Shown here: positions 27,790 through 36,364 of the stretch, piece after piece
Numbering within the stretch: the first letter of the stretch is position 1
How the letters are laid out: each line of letters starts with the position of its first letter
Virus record (IMG/VR): IMGVR_UViG_3300027976_000020
Coordinates: 1 to 64,000 of that record
Source: a virus
Reading direction: 5' to 3' (one strand)
DNA length: 64,000 nt
Translations under genes and position numbers: made by a program
Notes under the pieces: generated by a model
What the model saw: the letters and a program-made list of their open reading frames with translations, nothing else
Told to the model about the DNA's origin: nothing
The model's database searches: none

Positions 27790-29265
27790 TTAAGTTACAG
27801 CCACCGGAGGCAATCCTAATCTTGCTCTAACAATTGGATCGTTGCCTGTGTACGGTGGCGCATTGGGATCGCCCAATGAGTTAGCGCCAGCGTTCAATGC
27901 ACCTGACAGTCCCGACAATCCGCCCAGCTCGCTGGGTATACTTCCATTCAGTAAACTCTTGGCCTTTTGCCCAGCAGCTTGCAATGCACCTGACAGTCCC
28001 GACAATCCGCCCAGCTCGCTGGGTATACTTCCATTCAGTAAACTCTTGGCCTTTTGCCCAGCAGCTTGCAATGCTGATGTGTCAACTGCTTGCGGACTGA
28101 ACGTAGGAGTTGAAATTTTAGTACTGCCGACAAGTTTAGTAAATGCTGCATTTACAGTTGTTCTATCAATTGTTTTGCTGAACCCAGCAGCTGGTATAAC
28201 GCCTGCAACCGCAGCTGGCAATTTAAAATCACTAAAATTAACAGCAAATTGTCCTTGCTTGGCTAAAGAATCCATTTGACTTTTTATTGAAGCAGAATTA
28301 ATAGTTGGTATCTGACCTTTTGCCCACACTAATGCATTGTCAACGCCGAACTTGCTAGAAATTGCTAGTAATCCCCCAAGAGCAGCTATTCCTCGGTCTA
28401 GTGAGTTTGTCAGTCCTGACAAACTAGCAGTTGAAAGGCTGCTGATTGCTGTTTGCACAGAAGACAATTCACCTGTTGTAGCATTATATATTTGTCCGCT
28501 GGGCGCAACAGCATCAGTTCCAGGTGTTACAATTTCTCCGGTCTGAACTAGTTTAGTGTAGCTGTCTTTTATAATTCCAAGCTGAATTTTATCTTGTAGT
28601 TTGGAGTTAGTGAGCAAACAATCAAGTTTGATTACCCCGTCTTTACCGGTCCACACTGATGGACTTTTTAATAAATCAACAGCGTTGTTTGCTGTTGGTG
28701 CATACCTCGAAGCTGTGCCACATTTTATATGGCCGGATCCTTCAAGCTGGTCTATGTCAAACCCGTATTTGCCAACTCCCAAAGCAGGAGTAGCCAAATC
28801 GGCGGGTTGGCAAACACTTGCAGCAACTGCTGCCATTACTGCTTGTACTTGTGTTGCAGACAATGGACCAATCGGAGTTGTTACCACCGATGTTTCGACA
28901 TACTCAGACACAGTAATACCGTTGTTGATCGGAACATCCGCAAGTGTTGGCAACGATGAAATTATAGTAACAGTTCCGGTAGGAGTAGCGTTTGCAACAG
29001 AAGAGCCGCTGACAAAGCCGTCGGTATAAATTGCCAACAACGGAATATCCGGAACGCCTGCTGTTCCTCTTGTCAACCGTGACTTTGCAAATTCAGTCAC
29101 AGTTGTTTCTACTGATTGTAAACTGTCGCCCGACGACAGTCCAATAAACGCACCTGCTGCCAATTGCTCAAGGTAAACTCTTTCGGCTTCGACTGCTGTA
29201 GTGCCAGCAGGAGCTTCTAGTGTGAATAACTTTCCATTGGGAAGATTAAAACTAAACTTGGCCAT
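27790..29265 (-). CDS. Baseplate/virion structural protein with internal 29-residue tandem repeat
   Basis: The 491-residue protein starts MAKFSFNLPNGKLFTLEAP with a short beta domain, and has a central KYGFDIDQLEGSGHIKCG ... SVWTGKDGVIKLD region of the type seen in T4-like baseplate structural proteins between gp25 and gp5. The C-terminal part is Ala/Gly/Ser-rich and contains two exact copies of a 29-residue unit starting AAGQKAKSLLNGSIPSELGG. It lies between gp25 and the gp5-like spike and shares their transcription. Its biochemical role is not known; hub-associated structure is the likeliest. Confidence 0.7.
   Translation of the reverse strand: MAKFSFNLPNGKLFTLEAPAGTTAVEAERVYLEQLAAGAFIGLSSGDSLQSVETTVTEFAKSRLTRGTAGVPDIPLLAIYTDGFVSGSSVANATPTGTVTIISSLPTLADVPINNGITVSEYVETSVVTTPIGPLSATQVQAVMAAVAASVCQPADLATPALGVGKYGFDIDQLEGSGHIKCGTASRYAPTANNAVDLLKSPSVWTGKDGVIKLDCLLTNSKLQDKIQLGIIKDSYTKLVQTGEIVTPGTDAVAPSGQIYNATTGELSSVQTAISSLSTASLSGLTNSLDRGIAALGGLLAISSKFGVDNALVWAKGQIPTINSASIKSQMDSLAKQGQFAVNFSDFKLPAAVAGVIPAAGFSKTIDRTTVNAAFTKLVGSTKISTPTFSPQAVDTSALQAAGQKAKSLLNGSIPSELGGLSGLSGALQAAGQKAKSLLNGSIPSELGGLSGLSGALNAGANSLGDPNAPPYTGNDPIVRARLGLPPVAVT
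27895..28074 (-). repeat. Perfect 87-bp tandem duplication inside structural gene
   Basis: Positions 27895-27981 and 27982-28068 are identical base for base, and the first 6 bases (CAATGC) recur at 28069-28074. The period of 87 keeps the reading frame and adds 29 residues. Exact identity, including all synonymous positions, shows the duplication is recent or is an assembly effect. Confidence 0.97.
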
Positions 29266-29266
29266 A

Positions 29267-30781
29267 TTATGTCACTGTTCCTTTAAATCCTGGTGGCAGC
29301 GGAGGAGTGTTTGGTGGAGTAGACGGTTGACCAGGCTCCATTGATATTTCTACACCGACACCTTGGTTATGGAACGGCCAAGGTTCGTGTGTTGGTGCTC
29401 TTGTAACAATACTTTCTAATCCAGTGGGAGAAACTTGCCAACCGGTTGCTTGATTAAATTCTGTGCTAGGCATTACTCGTTTTGGTAATTTCTTAGGCGG
29501 ATTGACATTTTCAGCAGCGCCGCTGTTGAGATCAATACCTCCTGCACGAAGTACCATTTCGCAACCGGCATCCCATGATCCTTTGTTGCTGTACAACGCC
29601 AAGCTGCCGTCGGCACGAACAGCAATACGAGCTTTGCTGTACAACACAGTTTCGTCGGTACTGTACAATGTTATTTTTTTGTCAGATTCTATTGTTGTAT
29701 TGCCTGCACTCTTCATATTGATCGATTTACCAGCAAACATGTTGATGTCTTCATCTGCATGAAGATTGATTGTTCCTTGTGTGCGAACGTTGACTGAGTT
29801 TGTGGCGTATACATCTAGCGTGCCTTCTTGTCCCAACTCCAACCAGGCCTGACCGTTGGCATGAATAATGTACAAAAAGTTGCCATCGTCGCTCATTGTG
29901 ATTTGATGGCCACCGCTGGTACGAACACGCACAAGATTGTCTTTGCCATCAATATTTCCATCGTCCAGCACAATGCTGTGTCCACCGCGGCGTCCAATTA
30001 CATTTACATCATTTGAACTGATGGAGTTGTCGTTAATACGTTTTTGAATGTCAGATTCAGACAGTCCACCGTTGTACACTGGGCGTCCGGGTGTGCTGAT
30101 CCCAAACACTGCACTGGGACTTTCTCGCTGACTAGTTGAACTGATTGGGCCGCGTTGCGGATCTGTTAGTGTACCTTGCTGAAACATCTCAGCTGCCAAG
30201 AAACTGTGCACAGGTTTTGGCTGGTCAAAGTATTGTGGATTGTCGTTAATCTGCTTGTTGTTTGGATTGATTTCGGTAACTGGTAGTACCTTTGCACCGT
30301 TGTAATAGCTTTTTTGATCGCTATTTTGTAAATTAAATTTTGTACTCGCCCCAATGGCAGGAATCATATGCGTCATTCCTTGTTCGGGAATACAACCCAT
30401 GTAATAGCCTAAGTTTGGATCACCTCCAGCAAAGAAACACAATACACTAACTCCGAGGTCCGGCGGTGTCATCCACATGCCATAGCTTTGTGGGTTTCCG
30501 TCCAAGTATCCGCCCACAGAATCAGTTGTTCCTTTTTTTCCTGGTTGAGGAGGAGTAGATCCGTAAAATGGAGAACAATAACTGACAGTACGCCACACTG
30601 TTGTATCGTCCGGATTGTTGCCGGCTAGTTGTTCAATAAACACTTCTAACCGGCCTTGCCTGGTGGGATCAACATTGTTTTTTACTACGCCAACAAATGG
30701 ACCAAATATTGCAGACATGCCGCCGCGATCAAACTTGTAGTTGGATGCTACGCCTTTACTTCGTTGTATATTATCTGCCAT
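29267..30781 (-). CDS. 5: gp5-like baseplate hub/tail spike protein (VgrG-like), without lysozyme domain
   Basis: The 504-residue protein has an N-terminal OB-fold-like region with GPFVGVVKNNVDPTRQGRLE (about 27-46) and PPDLGVSVLCFFAGGDPNLG (about 105-125). A linker follows, then a GGHSIVLDD ... HQITMSDDGNFLYIIHANGQ region. The C-terminal triple beta-helix-type repeat (SVNVRTQGTINLHADEDINM, GKSINMKSAGNTTIES) is typical of gp5 and VgrG needles. T4 gp5 carries a lysozyme domain between OB and helix. Here that interval is only about 110 residues and shows no lysozyme motif. The needle would pierce the outer membrane, and wall cleavage must come from elsewhere (see the tape measure at 49109-51508). 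Confidence 0.85.
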   Translation of the reverse strand: MADNIQRSKGVASNYKFDRGGMSAIFGPFVGVVKNNVDPTRQGRLEVFIEQLAGNNPDDTTVWRTVSYCSPFYGSTPPQPGKKGTTDSVGGYLDGNPQSYGMWMTPPDLGVSVLCFFAGGDPNLGYYMGCIPEQGMTHMIPAIGASTKFNLQNSDQKSYYNGAKVLPVTEINPNNKQINDNPQYFDQPKPVHSFLAAEMFQQGTLTDPQRGPISSTSQRESPSAVFGISTPGRPVYNGGLSESDIQKRINDNSISSNDVNVIGRRGGHSIVLDDGNIDGKDNLVRVRTSGGHQITMSDDGNFLYIIHANGQAWLELGQEGTLDVYATNSVNVRTQGTINLHADEDINMFAGKSINMKSAGNTTIESDKKITLYSTDETVLYSKARIAVRADGSLALYSNKGSWDAGCEMVLRAGGIDLNSGAAENVNPPKKLPKRVMPSTEFNQATGWQVSPTGLESIVTRAPTHEPWPFHNQGVGVEISMEPGQPSTPPNTPPLPPGFKGTVT

Positions 30782-30790
30782 TGTTTATCC

Positions 30791-32437
30791 TTAATCGTCT
30801 TTAGACATTAGCTGGTTATTGAAAATTTGTGCTTCTGGATCATCTGCGTTAACTGCCGAATTAACGTCTGAGGCAGCGGAAGGGCGCAGTCTAGGAGGTG
30901 GTGCAAACGACGGTGCAAACACTTGTGCTTCCGGATCATCTGCGTTGAACGCTGTGTTGACGTCGGGCTCACTGGGAGTAAACGGCAGAATAGAAGTTCC
31001 GCTGTTGTTAACCGATGGGCCAGTTTGTTCAGCCATTCCTGCAAATTCACTTGAATTGTTAAATGCCGATGTGGCGTCTTGATTGATTTTTAAAACGCTG
31101 GCATCTCTAATTTGTGTTGGTGTTTGCGCCGCTGGTCTATTCCCGGCGTTGGCTAACCTGGCTGTTTCAGCTGTTGACTCAGTGGGCGGTGATCCAGTGC
31201 CCACTGCTTTTATTTCCAGAAGCGGCAATTGTACTATTGAACCTAACAATTCTTGTTCAAACTTGCCATTGCTAAATGTGCTAGTTACAGAAGTGGCTTT
31301 GTAGGTGTAAATTGCTTGCGGATCTTGTCCAACATTGGGATTTGCAAGTCCGGTGCCATTCACATCATAATCAACTCCGGGATTCCATTGCAAATCAAAA
31401 ATAATTTCTTGTGCGTCAAAATTTATTGACCCGTCGGGTTCAAAAGGATTAAAATTGAAATTCAAAGAGTCTATCCCGACAGCAGCTTCGCCTTGCTGCA
31501 ACCACGCAGGATCTCCAATTATTCCTAAGCGAGTAATGCTGATGTCAGATGGACTATACAAGTAATCAGCGGCCGATGCGCCAATTGAGTTGGTCTTGCC
31601 TTCAGCACCTTGGCTGCTGCTGGCAGCAACTGCTGCTTGATACACATAAGCAGGACTTTCCCTGTGATTTGTTTTTGCTCGGAATAGACCCAAAGTGCTG
31701 GGAGTTGTAAATGTCACGTTGAACAAACTGTTGAATGCTTGTTCAAATCGTATTACTTGTGCGTTCTGGCCTGTGAACCAATATTTGTAACTTTTATGAC
31801 GTCCGCGCAATCTTGCTTCTGGATAAAATTCACTATTCATATCATTGATGCCGTAAGCACTGATGACATATTTAATATTGTAGGCAAAATCGTTACGCCC
31901 AGAATCAAACGCAATTGGTATAGATTGAACTGAGATTTTATACCATGCCAGATCGCCCAATGGATTTTGTGGCTTTGTTTCTTGTGTGATTTCGTCAATT
32001 ATTACATTTGCTTGGTCAGTAATGTAACTGCTGTTTTTTAATATTTCGTCTAATACTGCCACAATCGGCGTGCCGGCAACAATTTCAAATATTCTAACAT
32101 CATAAGCAACTGAATTGCTTTTGGGATTAACTTTGTCAGATGGATTTTTAGACCGTTGCATTGGTGTCTTGGATTTGCTGGGTGTGCCGCCTTTGGCAAC
32201 ACGTGAGTCGCCAAGAATGGCAGGAGCAAACTCTATGCTGTAAATGTTGGCTATTTTGAATGGGCCAGCTTTGACCATCTCAGCTTCTTGATTGTTTAGT
32301 GCAGAAACAAGTCCAATTGCAACGTTTTTACTTACACTGGGCGCAGCATTTGCTTTGGGAGGTGTAGTGCTTTGTATATTGGCGTTGGCCTGGGCTGCGT
32401 TGCCTGTTCCATTTAATGGTCGTGCATTAGTTACCAT
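30791..32437 (-). CDS. Baseplate hub-region structural protein
   Basis: The 548-residue protein has a disordered Asn/Ala/Pro-rich N-terminus, then VAYDVRIFEIVAGTPIVAVL, DLAWYKISVQSIPIAF and SEFYPEARLRGRHKSYKYWF. These blocks are conserved in style with T4-like marine phage structural proteins encoded between gp53 and gp5. The C-terminus is low-complexity and has two diverged copies of a DVNxAxNADDPEAQxF unit. No enzymatic motif is seen. By position it may fill the place of hub proteins such as gp27, but I see no sequence proof. Confidence 0.68.
   Translation of the reverse strand: MVTNARPLNGTGNAAQANANIQSTTPPKANAAPSVSKNVAIGLVSALNNQEAEMVKAGPFKIANIYSIEFAPAILGDSRVAKGGTPSKSKTPMQRSKNPSDKVNPKSNSVAYDVRIFEIVAGTPIVAVLDEILKNSSYITDQANVIIDEITQETKPQNPLGDLAWYKISVQSIPIAFDSGRNDFAYNIKYVISAYGINDMNSEFYPEARLRGRHKSYKYWFTGQNAQVIRFEQAFNSLFNVTFTTPSTLGLFRAKTNHRESPAYVYQAAVAASSSQGAEGKTNSIGASAADYLYSPSDISITRLGIIGDPAWLQQGEAAVGIDSLNFNFNPFEPDGSINFDAQEIIFDLQWNPGVDYDVNGTGLANPNVGQDPQAIYTYKATSVTSTFSNGKFEQELLGSIVQLPLLEIKAVGTGSPPTESTAETARLANAGNRPAAQTPTQIRDASVLKINQDATSAFNNSSEFAGMAEQTGPSVNNSGTSILPFTPSEPDVNTAFNADDPEAQVFAPSFAPPPRLRPSAASDVNSAVNADDPEAQIFNNQLMSKDD
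30825..30964 (-). repeat. Diverged direct repeat (period 96) in the 3' end of the structural gene
   Basis: Positions 30825-30868 and 30921-30964 are related 44-base segments encoding DVN(S/T)A(V/F)NADDPEAQ(I/V)F, with several substitutions. The 96-base period keeps frame. It is an older version of the kind of in-frame duplication seen at 27895 and 51023. Confidence 0.8.
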
Positions 32438-32438
32438 A

Positions 32439-33824
32439 TCATGCTCCTCCTATATAAGGATCGTCAGAGTCCAGCAGTTGATCGTCTGCTATAGGAGCTT
32501 TGTAAGTTGTAGATCGAGGGTCTGTTGATGCATTTAATCTGGAAGTTTTTCTACCGTCGCTGGGCGATACTTCTGACAGCACTACACCATTGGTTAATAA
32601 GTCTTTTACTGTTGCACCAGATATTTTAACTGATGATTTCACTACACCCAAGTTGGAGCCAAACCCCACTAGATAAGAAATTGGAATTCCCTTGACTGTG
32701 TATTCAACCAACTTGTTGGCAACTGTAAAAGTGATATTGTTAAGGCCAAAAGGTATAATTTTTTCAACTACCACACCGTTGTTTCCGGCTTGCACAAGTT
32801 TTCCTTCGTTGTTGTAGCCATAAAATCTAATAACCAATGCATAAGCTGCTGCACGATAGGGAATTCTATTTGTCGGGTCCTGGTCTTTGTATTGGTCAGT
32901 GACTGCTTTCAACAAACTGTCGATCAATGTTATGTTGGCAGGTTCTGTCACAGTGAATTCTAGAGAAGCTGAATTATGTGCTTTGTTGCTGCCTTTTCCG
33001 GTGATTACACTTTGTATTTTTAAATTGTCAAGATAAAAGTCATTTTTAAAAAACGGACTACGACCCACAATGTTGTTTTTTATGTCGCCAAAATCAGCAG
33101 CTGAACCACCGCTTTGTATCAGCAAACTGTAGTTGCTTAATACGGGCTTGTGACTTTTTTGCATTTCTGCATATGCATCGGGCTTTAACAAATACCAACC
33201 AATGTTGTATGTGTAACTGGCATATTGGTCCAGCACGTTTGGCTGTGGTGCAAATGGTTTTTTGCTGAACGAATTGATAATTCTTGTTGTGTTGGCTGCT
33301 GTTGCTCCGTCCTCGCCTGTTGCGCCTGCTCCTGCTGGCCCTGCGGCCTCGCCTGGCCTGATGTATTCACTTTGCTGATTGCCAGAATTGACTGTGTACT
33401 CGCCAGCAGAATTGTTTAATTCTTCTTTGTTGGCAGAAATGTATTCCTTCATCACGCTGTTGGCATCAGGAGATACACTTTGTGTGTCTGTTAATTTTTT
33501 TACAGGAGGGTTGATTCCGGTTTCTGTTTCGCCTGCCAACGCAGCCGCTTGTTGAGTGTTGAGCCGTTCGTTGACATTGGCAAGCGGCAACGAAGGCGCT
33601 TGAGACGTGCCGGCCAGACTGCTAGTAACTTCTGACTGAGCAGTTGACGTGCTACTGGTGCTTAGTAACACTTCAATTTCGGTTACTACTGCTGCTAACC
33701 GTATATTAAGTTGCTGAATTTCCTGGGTTGCTGTTGCATTTCCGGCTTGCGACTGTTGTGCTAATGCTGCTCGCCGACTCAACAGTTGCTGTCGTTCTGC
33801 TTCTAAACTGTTAATATCTGCCAT
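32439..33824 (-). CDS. Baseplate-region virion structural protein
   Basis: The 461-residue protein has an N-terminal alpha-helical, Gln/Ala-rich coiled-coil-like stretch (about residues 5-55). A flexible segment follows with a collagen-like GPAGAGATGEDGA near 165. The folded domain starts at YASYTYNIGWYLLKPDAY and runs through LDNLKIQSVITGKGSNKA. The second half resembles structural proteins of T4-like marine phages. It begins 3 nt after gp53 and ends 1 nt before the next gene, so they are co-translated. I cannot assign a T4 number. Confidence 0.68.
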   Translation of the reverse strand: MADINSLEAERQQLLSRRAALAQQSQAGNATATQEIQQLNIRLAAVVTEIEVLLSTSSTSTAQSEVTSSLAGTSQAPSLPLANVNERLNTQQAAALAGETETGINPPVKKLTDTQSVSPDANSVMKEYISANKEELNNSAGEYTVNSGNQQSEYIRPGEAAGPAGAGATGEDGATAANTTRIINSFSKKPFAPQPNVLDQYASYTYNIGWYLLKPDAYAEMQKSHKPVLSNYSLLIQSGGSAADFGDIKNNIVGRSPFFKNDFYLDNLKIQSVITGKGSNKAHNSASLEFTVTEPANITLIDSLLKAVTDQYKDQDPTNRIPYRAAAYALVIRFYGYNNEGKLVQAGNNGVVVEKIIPFGLNNITFTVANKLVEYTVKGIPISYLVGFGSNLGVVKSSVKISGATVKDLLTNGVVLSEVSPSDGRKTSRLNASTDPRSTTYKAPIADDQLLDSDDPYIGGA

Positions 33825-33827
33825 TGA

Positions 33828-34127
33828 TTAAAACCCCAGCACTGATCTCAGTGTGCTCAATTTAGGAATATAGATATTGGTATTCATTACAAAATCCAAT
33901 GGTGGCTTGGTCAATGTGTTTGGGTTGCGTTGATAAAATACCCACCATAGTGCACCATTTTGGTACAAGTCAAACGCCAATAGGTCTGGACGATATTGAT
34001 AAGTTTGATTGATAACAAACAACAAATCATCACTTTGCTTGGGTATTGGTCTGTTGACCATTGTATCCAAAAAGAATTGACTGTAGCCAGTATTTGCGTA
34101 TGGACTGGTTGCATTGTATGTTGCCAT
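33828..34127 (-). CDS. 53: Baseplate wedge protein gp53
   Basis: The 99-residue protein starts at the ATG that overlaps the upstream stop (TAATG); a GTG two codons earlier is possible. The block YRPDLLAFDLYQNGALWWVF, then RNPNTLTKPPLDFV and NIYIPKLSTLR, is the gp53 signature. It contains the LysM-like fold that lets gp53 clamp wedges together. T4 gp53 is about twice as long, and shorter versions are common in marine relatives. Confidence 0.88.
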   Translation of the reverse strand: MATYNATSPYANTGYSQFFLDTMVNRPIPKQSDDLLFVINQTYQYRPDLLAFDLYQNGALWWVFYQRNPNTLTKPPLDFVMNTNIYIPKLSTLRSVLGF

Positions 34128-35290
34128 TACCACATGCCTCCTTTGAGCAAGTCACCATTGGCGTACTGTCGTACGCTGAATCGTTGACTTTGTGCCTGAC
34201 GACTCACAACCGGCAACAGTGTTATGTTGATATTCATTTTTGTTGGCACATATGTTGGGATAGTGTTTGATCCCAGTGTTGCAGGTGCAGGTGGTTTGTT
34301 TTCACCACCTGCCGGCATTGATTGTCCATTGAACAATTTTGAACTTGCCAATCTGTTGATTGCTCCACCAACAAACCCACCTAGTACGCCGCCGCCCCAG
34401 CTTGTGCCGGGCCCAGTTGAGTTGTTTGATTGGCGTTGTTGCAGCATGCTGCTGTTATTTACGTTGGGGCTGTATGCACGGACATAATCTACGTCGGCTG
34501 GCAAATCATATGTGAATGATGTCACAACACAAGGATGTTCATTGAATTGGAACTCTCCAAGACCGGTCAAGTAAACCAACGGTGGTGGCGATCCTCTTTG
34601 CGGATCTTGGCCATAGAACATTTTGGTCACACTTTTAAAAAAGTGTATCACTGCCAGTAAATATTCAGCTTCGGCTGTACTCTGTGCAGTAAACGGACAA
34701 CTTATTATCACTGGCTCAACAGAACTACCTTGATAAAAATATCCTTTGTAGTTTGAATGTGTGATGTCCACCGCAGAGTAATTGGCTTTGTAACTTGTGT
34801 TGATTGTGGGAGTGTACGGAAACAGCACACCGTCTGTTGCCGACAATGGAGATAAAATTCCCGAGTTGGGCGCTTTGTACAAATAATCAGCCAACGGCGC
34901 CAAACGCAGTTTAACACGCCAGTCAGCATTGTTTCTGTTGCTGCGCTGATTGGCAATTGTATTTTGTGCTCTGGCTTTATCCAATGTTGCGGCTTGTTCT
35001 GCGGCTTGTTCTGCGGTGAGGGCGGCCTGAGCAGTAGCAGCCGACGCTTCGTCAAATGCTGCTGCGGCTTCCAATCTAGATTGCTCGTATGGATCTATGC
35101 CGCTTTGATCCAACACTACTTCAGTCACTGCGTTGCTGCCTGCAAGCGACGGCAATGTGACCAATGGAGAAAGATCAAAATCACCAAAGTTGTCATCAGT
35201 AATGCCGGCTGCAAGCCTGGCCGCTGTCGGCGAAAGTCCCTGTGCAATAGCTTGATTGTATGCGTTGATTATTTCTTGGTTAGTTGGCAT
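34127..35290 (-). CDS. Virion structural protein, first gene of the leftward baseplate block
   Basis: The 387-residue protein has an Ala/Glu/Gln-rich helical stretch at about 70-115 that could form a coiled coil. A folded domain follows (DWRVKLRLAPLADYLYK, PYTPTINTSYKANYSAVD, GLGEFQFNEHPCVVTSF). This domain recurs in T4-like marine phages next to gp53 and probably belongs to the baseplate or tail-tube junction. It is the first gene transcribed leftward from the divergent region at 35291-35407, with an ACTAAATA box 24 nt upstream and a 12-bp palindrome (35292-35303) between box and ATG. Confidence 0.7.
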   Translation of the reverse strand: MPTNQEIINAYNQAIAQGLSPTAARLAAGITDDNFGDFDLSPLVTLPSLAGSNAVTEVVLDQSGIDPYEQSRLEAAAAFDEASAATAQAALTAEQAAEQAATLDKARAQNTIANQRSNRNNADWRVKLRLAPLADYLYKAPNSGILSPLSATDGVLFPYTPTINTSYKANYSAVDITHSNYKGYFYQGSSVEPVIISCPFTAQSTAEAEYLLAVIHFFKSVTKMFYGQDPQRGSPPPLVYLTGLGEFQFNEHPCVVTSFTYDLPADVDYVRAYSPNVNNSSMLQQRQSNNSTGPGTSWGGGVLGGFVGGAINRLASSKLFNGQSMPAGGENKPPAPATLGSNTIPTYVPTKMNINITLLPVVSRQAQSQRFSVRQYANGDLLKGGMW

Positions 35291-35314
35291 TGGTAATATT
35301 ACCCTCGTAGCATA

Positions 35315-35322
35315 TATTTAGT
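35315..35322 (-). promoter_or_regulatory. Late-box-like ACTAAATA upstream of leftward baseplate block
   Basis: The minus strand reads ACTAAATATATG ending 24 nt before the ATG at 35290, with a GAGG ribosome site between. The perfect palindrome GGTAATATTACC at 35292-35303 lies directly before the start codon and could be an operator or an mRNA hairpin; which is unknown. Confidence 0.5.
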
Positions 35323-35353
35323 GGAAAAATAAACTGGGTGTTTAATGATCTGG

Positions 35354-35386
35354 TTGACAAGTACATAATCTGTGTTACAATAAATA
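35354..35386 (+). promoter_or_regulatory. Composite sigma70-like and T4 late promoter before gp55
   Basis: A perfect TTGACA (35354-35359), a 16-nt spacer and TACAAT (35376-35381, 5/6 to TATAAT) make a strong host-type promoter. The last bases of its -10 are shared with AATAAATA (35379-35386), which matches the T4 late box. An AGGAG site follows at 35394-35398. The arrangement lets host polymerase start gp55 early and gp55-programmed polymerase continue later. Confidence 0.68.
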
Positions 35387-35407
35387 TATTATTAGGAGAA
35401 ACTGCCT

Positions 35408-36364
35408 GTGGCAACAAAACGTACCATATCCACCTTGGATCCCACACAATCAATAGCAGCTACGCCGCCTGCACCAAAAGTAAATTATCTAAACAACAGA
35501 GATATTTTAAAAGAGATTCATGCTAGTAAAAACACATATTGCTACTACATCAATCCCGAAACTGACAGTCAATACGACATCATTTTGCCCAGTCTGGACA
35601 AGATCAACCAACGCACTGTGGCAGAAGCACGCCGTAATCGTGCTGACCGTCTCAAGCGGCTGGGCACCATTGTTGATCCGTTGAAGATTCCCAATACTGA
35701 TTTGGTTTTTCGTATCAGCTGCTGGGATCATATTCCAATGGCAGAGAAAAAAATTCCTAAGTCTGCACAAAAGAAAAAACAAAAACTAGAAGATCTTTTG
35801 GAATTTGTCGAAGATGAACCAGTTGATGATTCACTTGACGAAATATCGGACAAAGGATTTATCAATCCTGTTCGTCAGCGTTTGAATTTTCCTCCGTTTG
35901 AACATTTTCGTATTGACGCAAACAAAGAAAAGTACATTGTGGGACGCAGCCATTGGAAAGGTAATCTTGAAACCGGAGAGTTCAGCAAGGATCACGGCGA
36001 CATGACACGCAAACTGGCACACATGTTTATGAAACTGTGTGAACGCTATGCTACTCGTAGCAACTGGCGTGGTTACACCTACAACGAAGAAATGCGGGGA
36101 CAAGCATTGCTACAGTTGAGCCAAATTGGTTTGCAGTTTGACGAATCAAAAAGCCAAAACCCATTTGCTTACTACACAGCAGCCATCACCAATTCGTTTA
36201 CACGTATTTTGAACTTGGAAAAGAAAAACCAAAACATTCGCGATGACATTTTGGAGATCAATGGTCTAAGCCCAAGTTGGACTAGACAAAATCTTGGCAA
36301 AGCCACCATGGCTCAATTGAGTGGTCCTGTTACCATCACCACATGTTTGACCTCGTCTAATTAA
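35408..36364 (+). CDS. 55: Late-transcription sigma factor gp55
   Basis: The 318-residue protein starts at GTG (AGGAG 9 nt upstream; no better ATG). The C-terminal half holds the gp55 core: MFMKLCERYATRSNWRGYTY, then NEEMRGQALLQLSQIG, FDESKSQNPFAYYTAAITNS and RILNLEKKNQNIRDD. It resembles sigma70 region 2 and binds the TATAAATA box. An N-terminal extension of about 150 residues, basic then acidic (KKKQKLEDLLEFVEDEPVDD), makes it longer than T4 gp55 (185). Its stop overlaps the next ATG (TAATG). Its presence supports reading the TAAATA boxes in this window as late promoters. Confidence 0.9.
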   Translation: MATKRTISTLDPTQSIAATPPAPKVNYLNNRDILKEIHASKNTYCYYINPETDSQYDIILPSLDKINQRTVAEARRNRADRLKRLGTIVDPLKIPNTDLVFRISCWDHIPMAEKKIPKSAQKKKQKLEDLLEFVEDEPVDDSLDEISDKGFINPVRQRLNFPPFEHFRIDANKEKYIVGRSHWKGNLETGEFSKDHGDMTRKLAHMFMKLCERYATRSNWRGYTYNEEMRGQALLQLSQIGLQFDESKSQNPFAYYTAAITNSFTRILNLEKKNQNIRDDILEINGLSPSWTRQNLGKATMAQLSGPVTITTCLTSSN

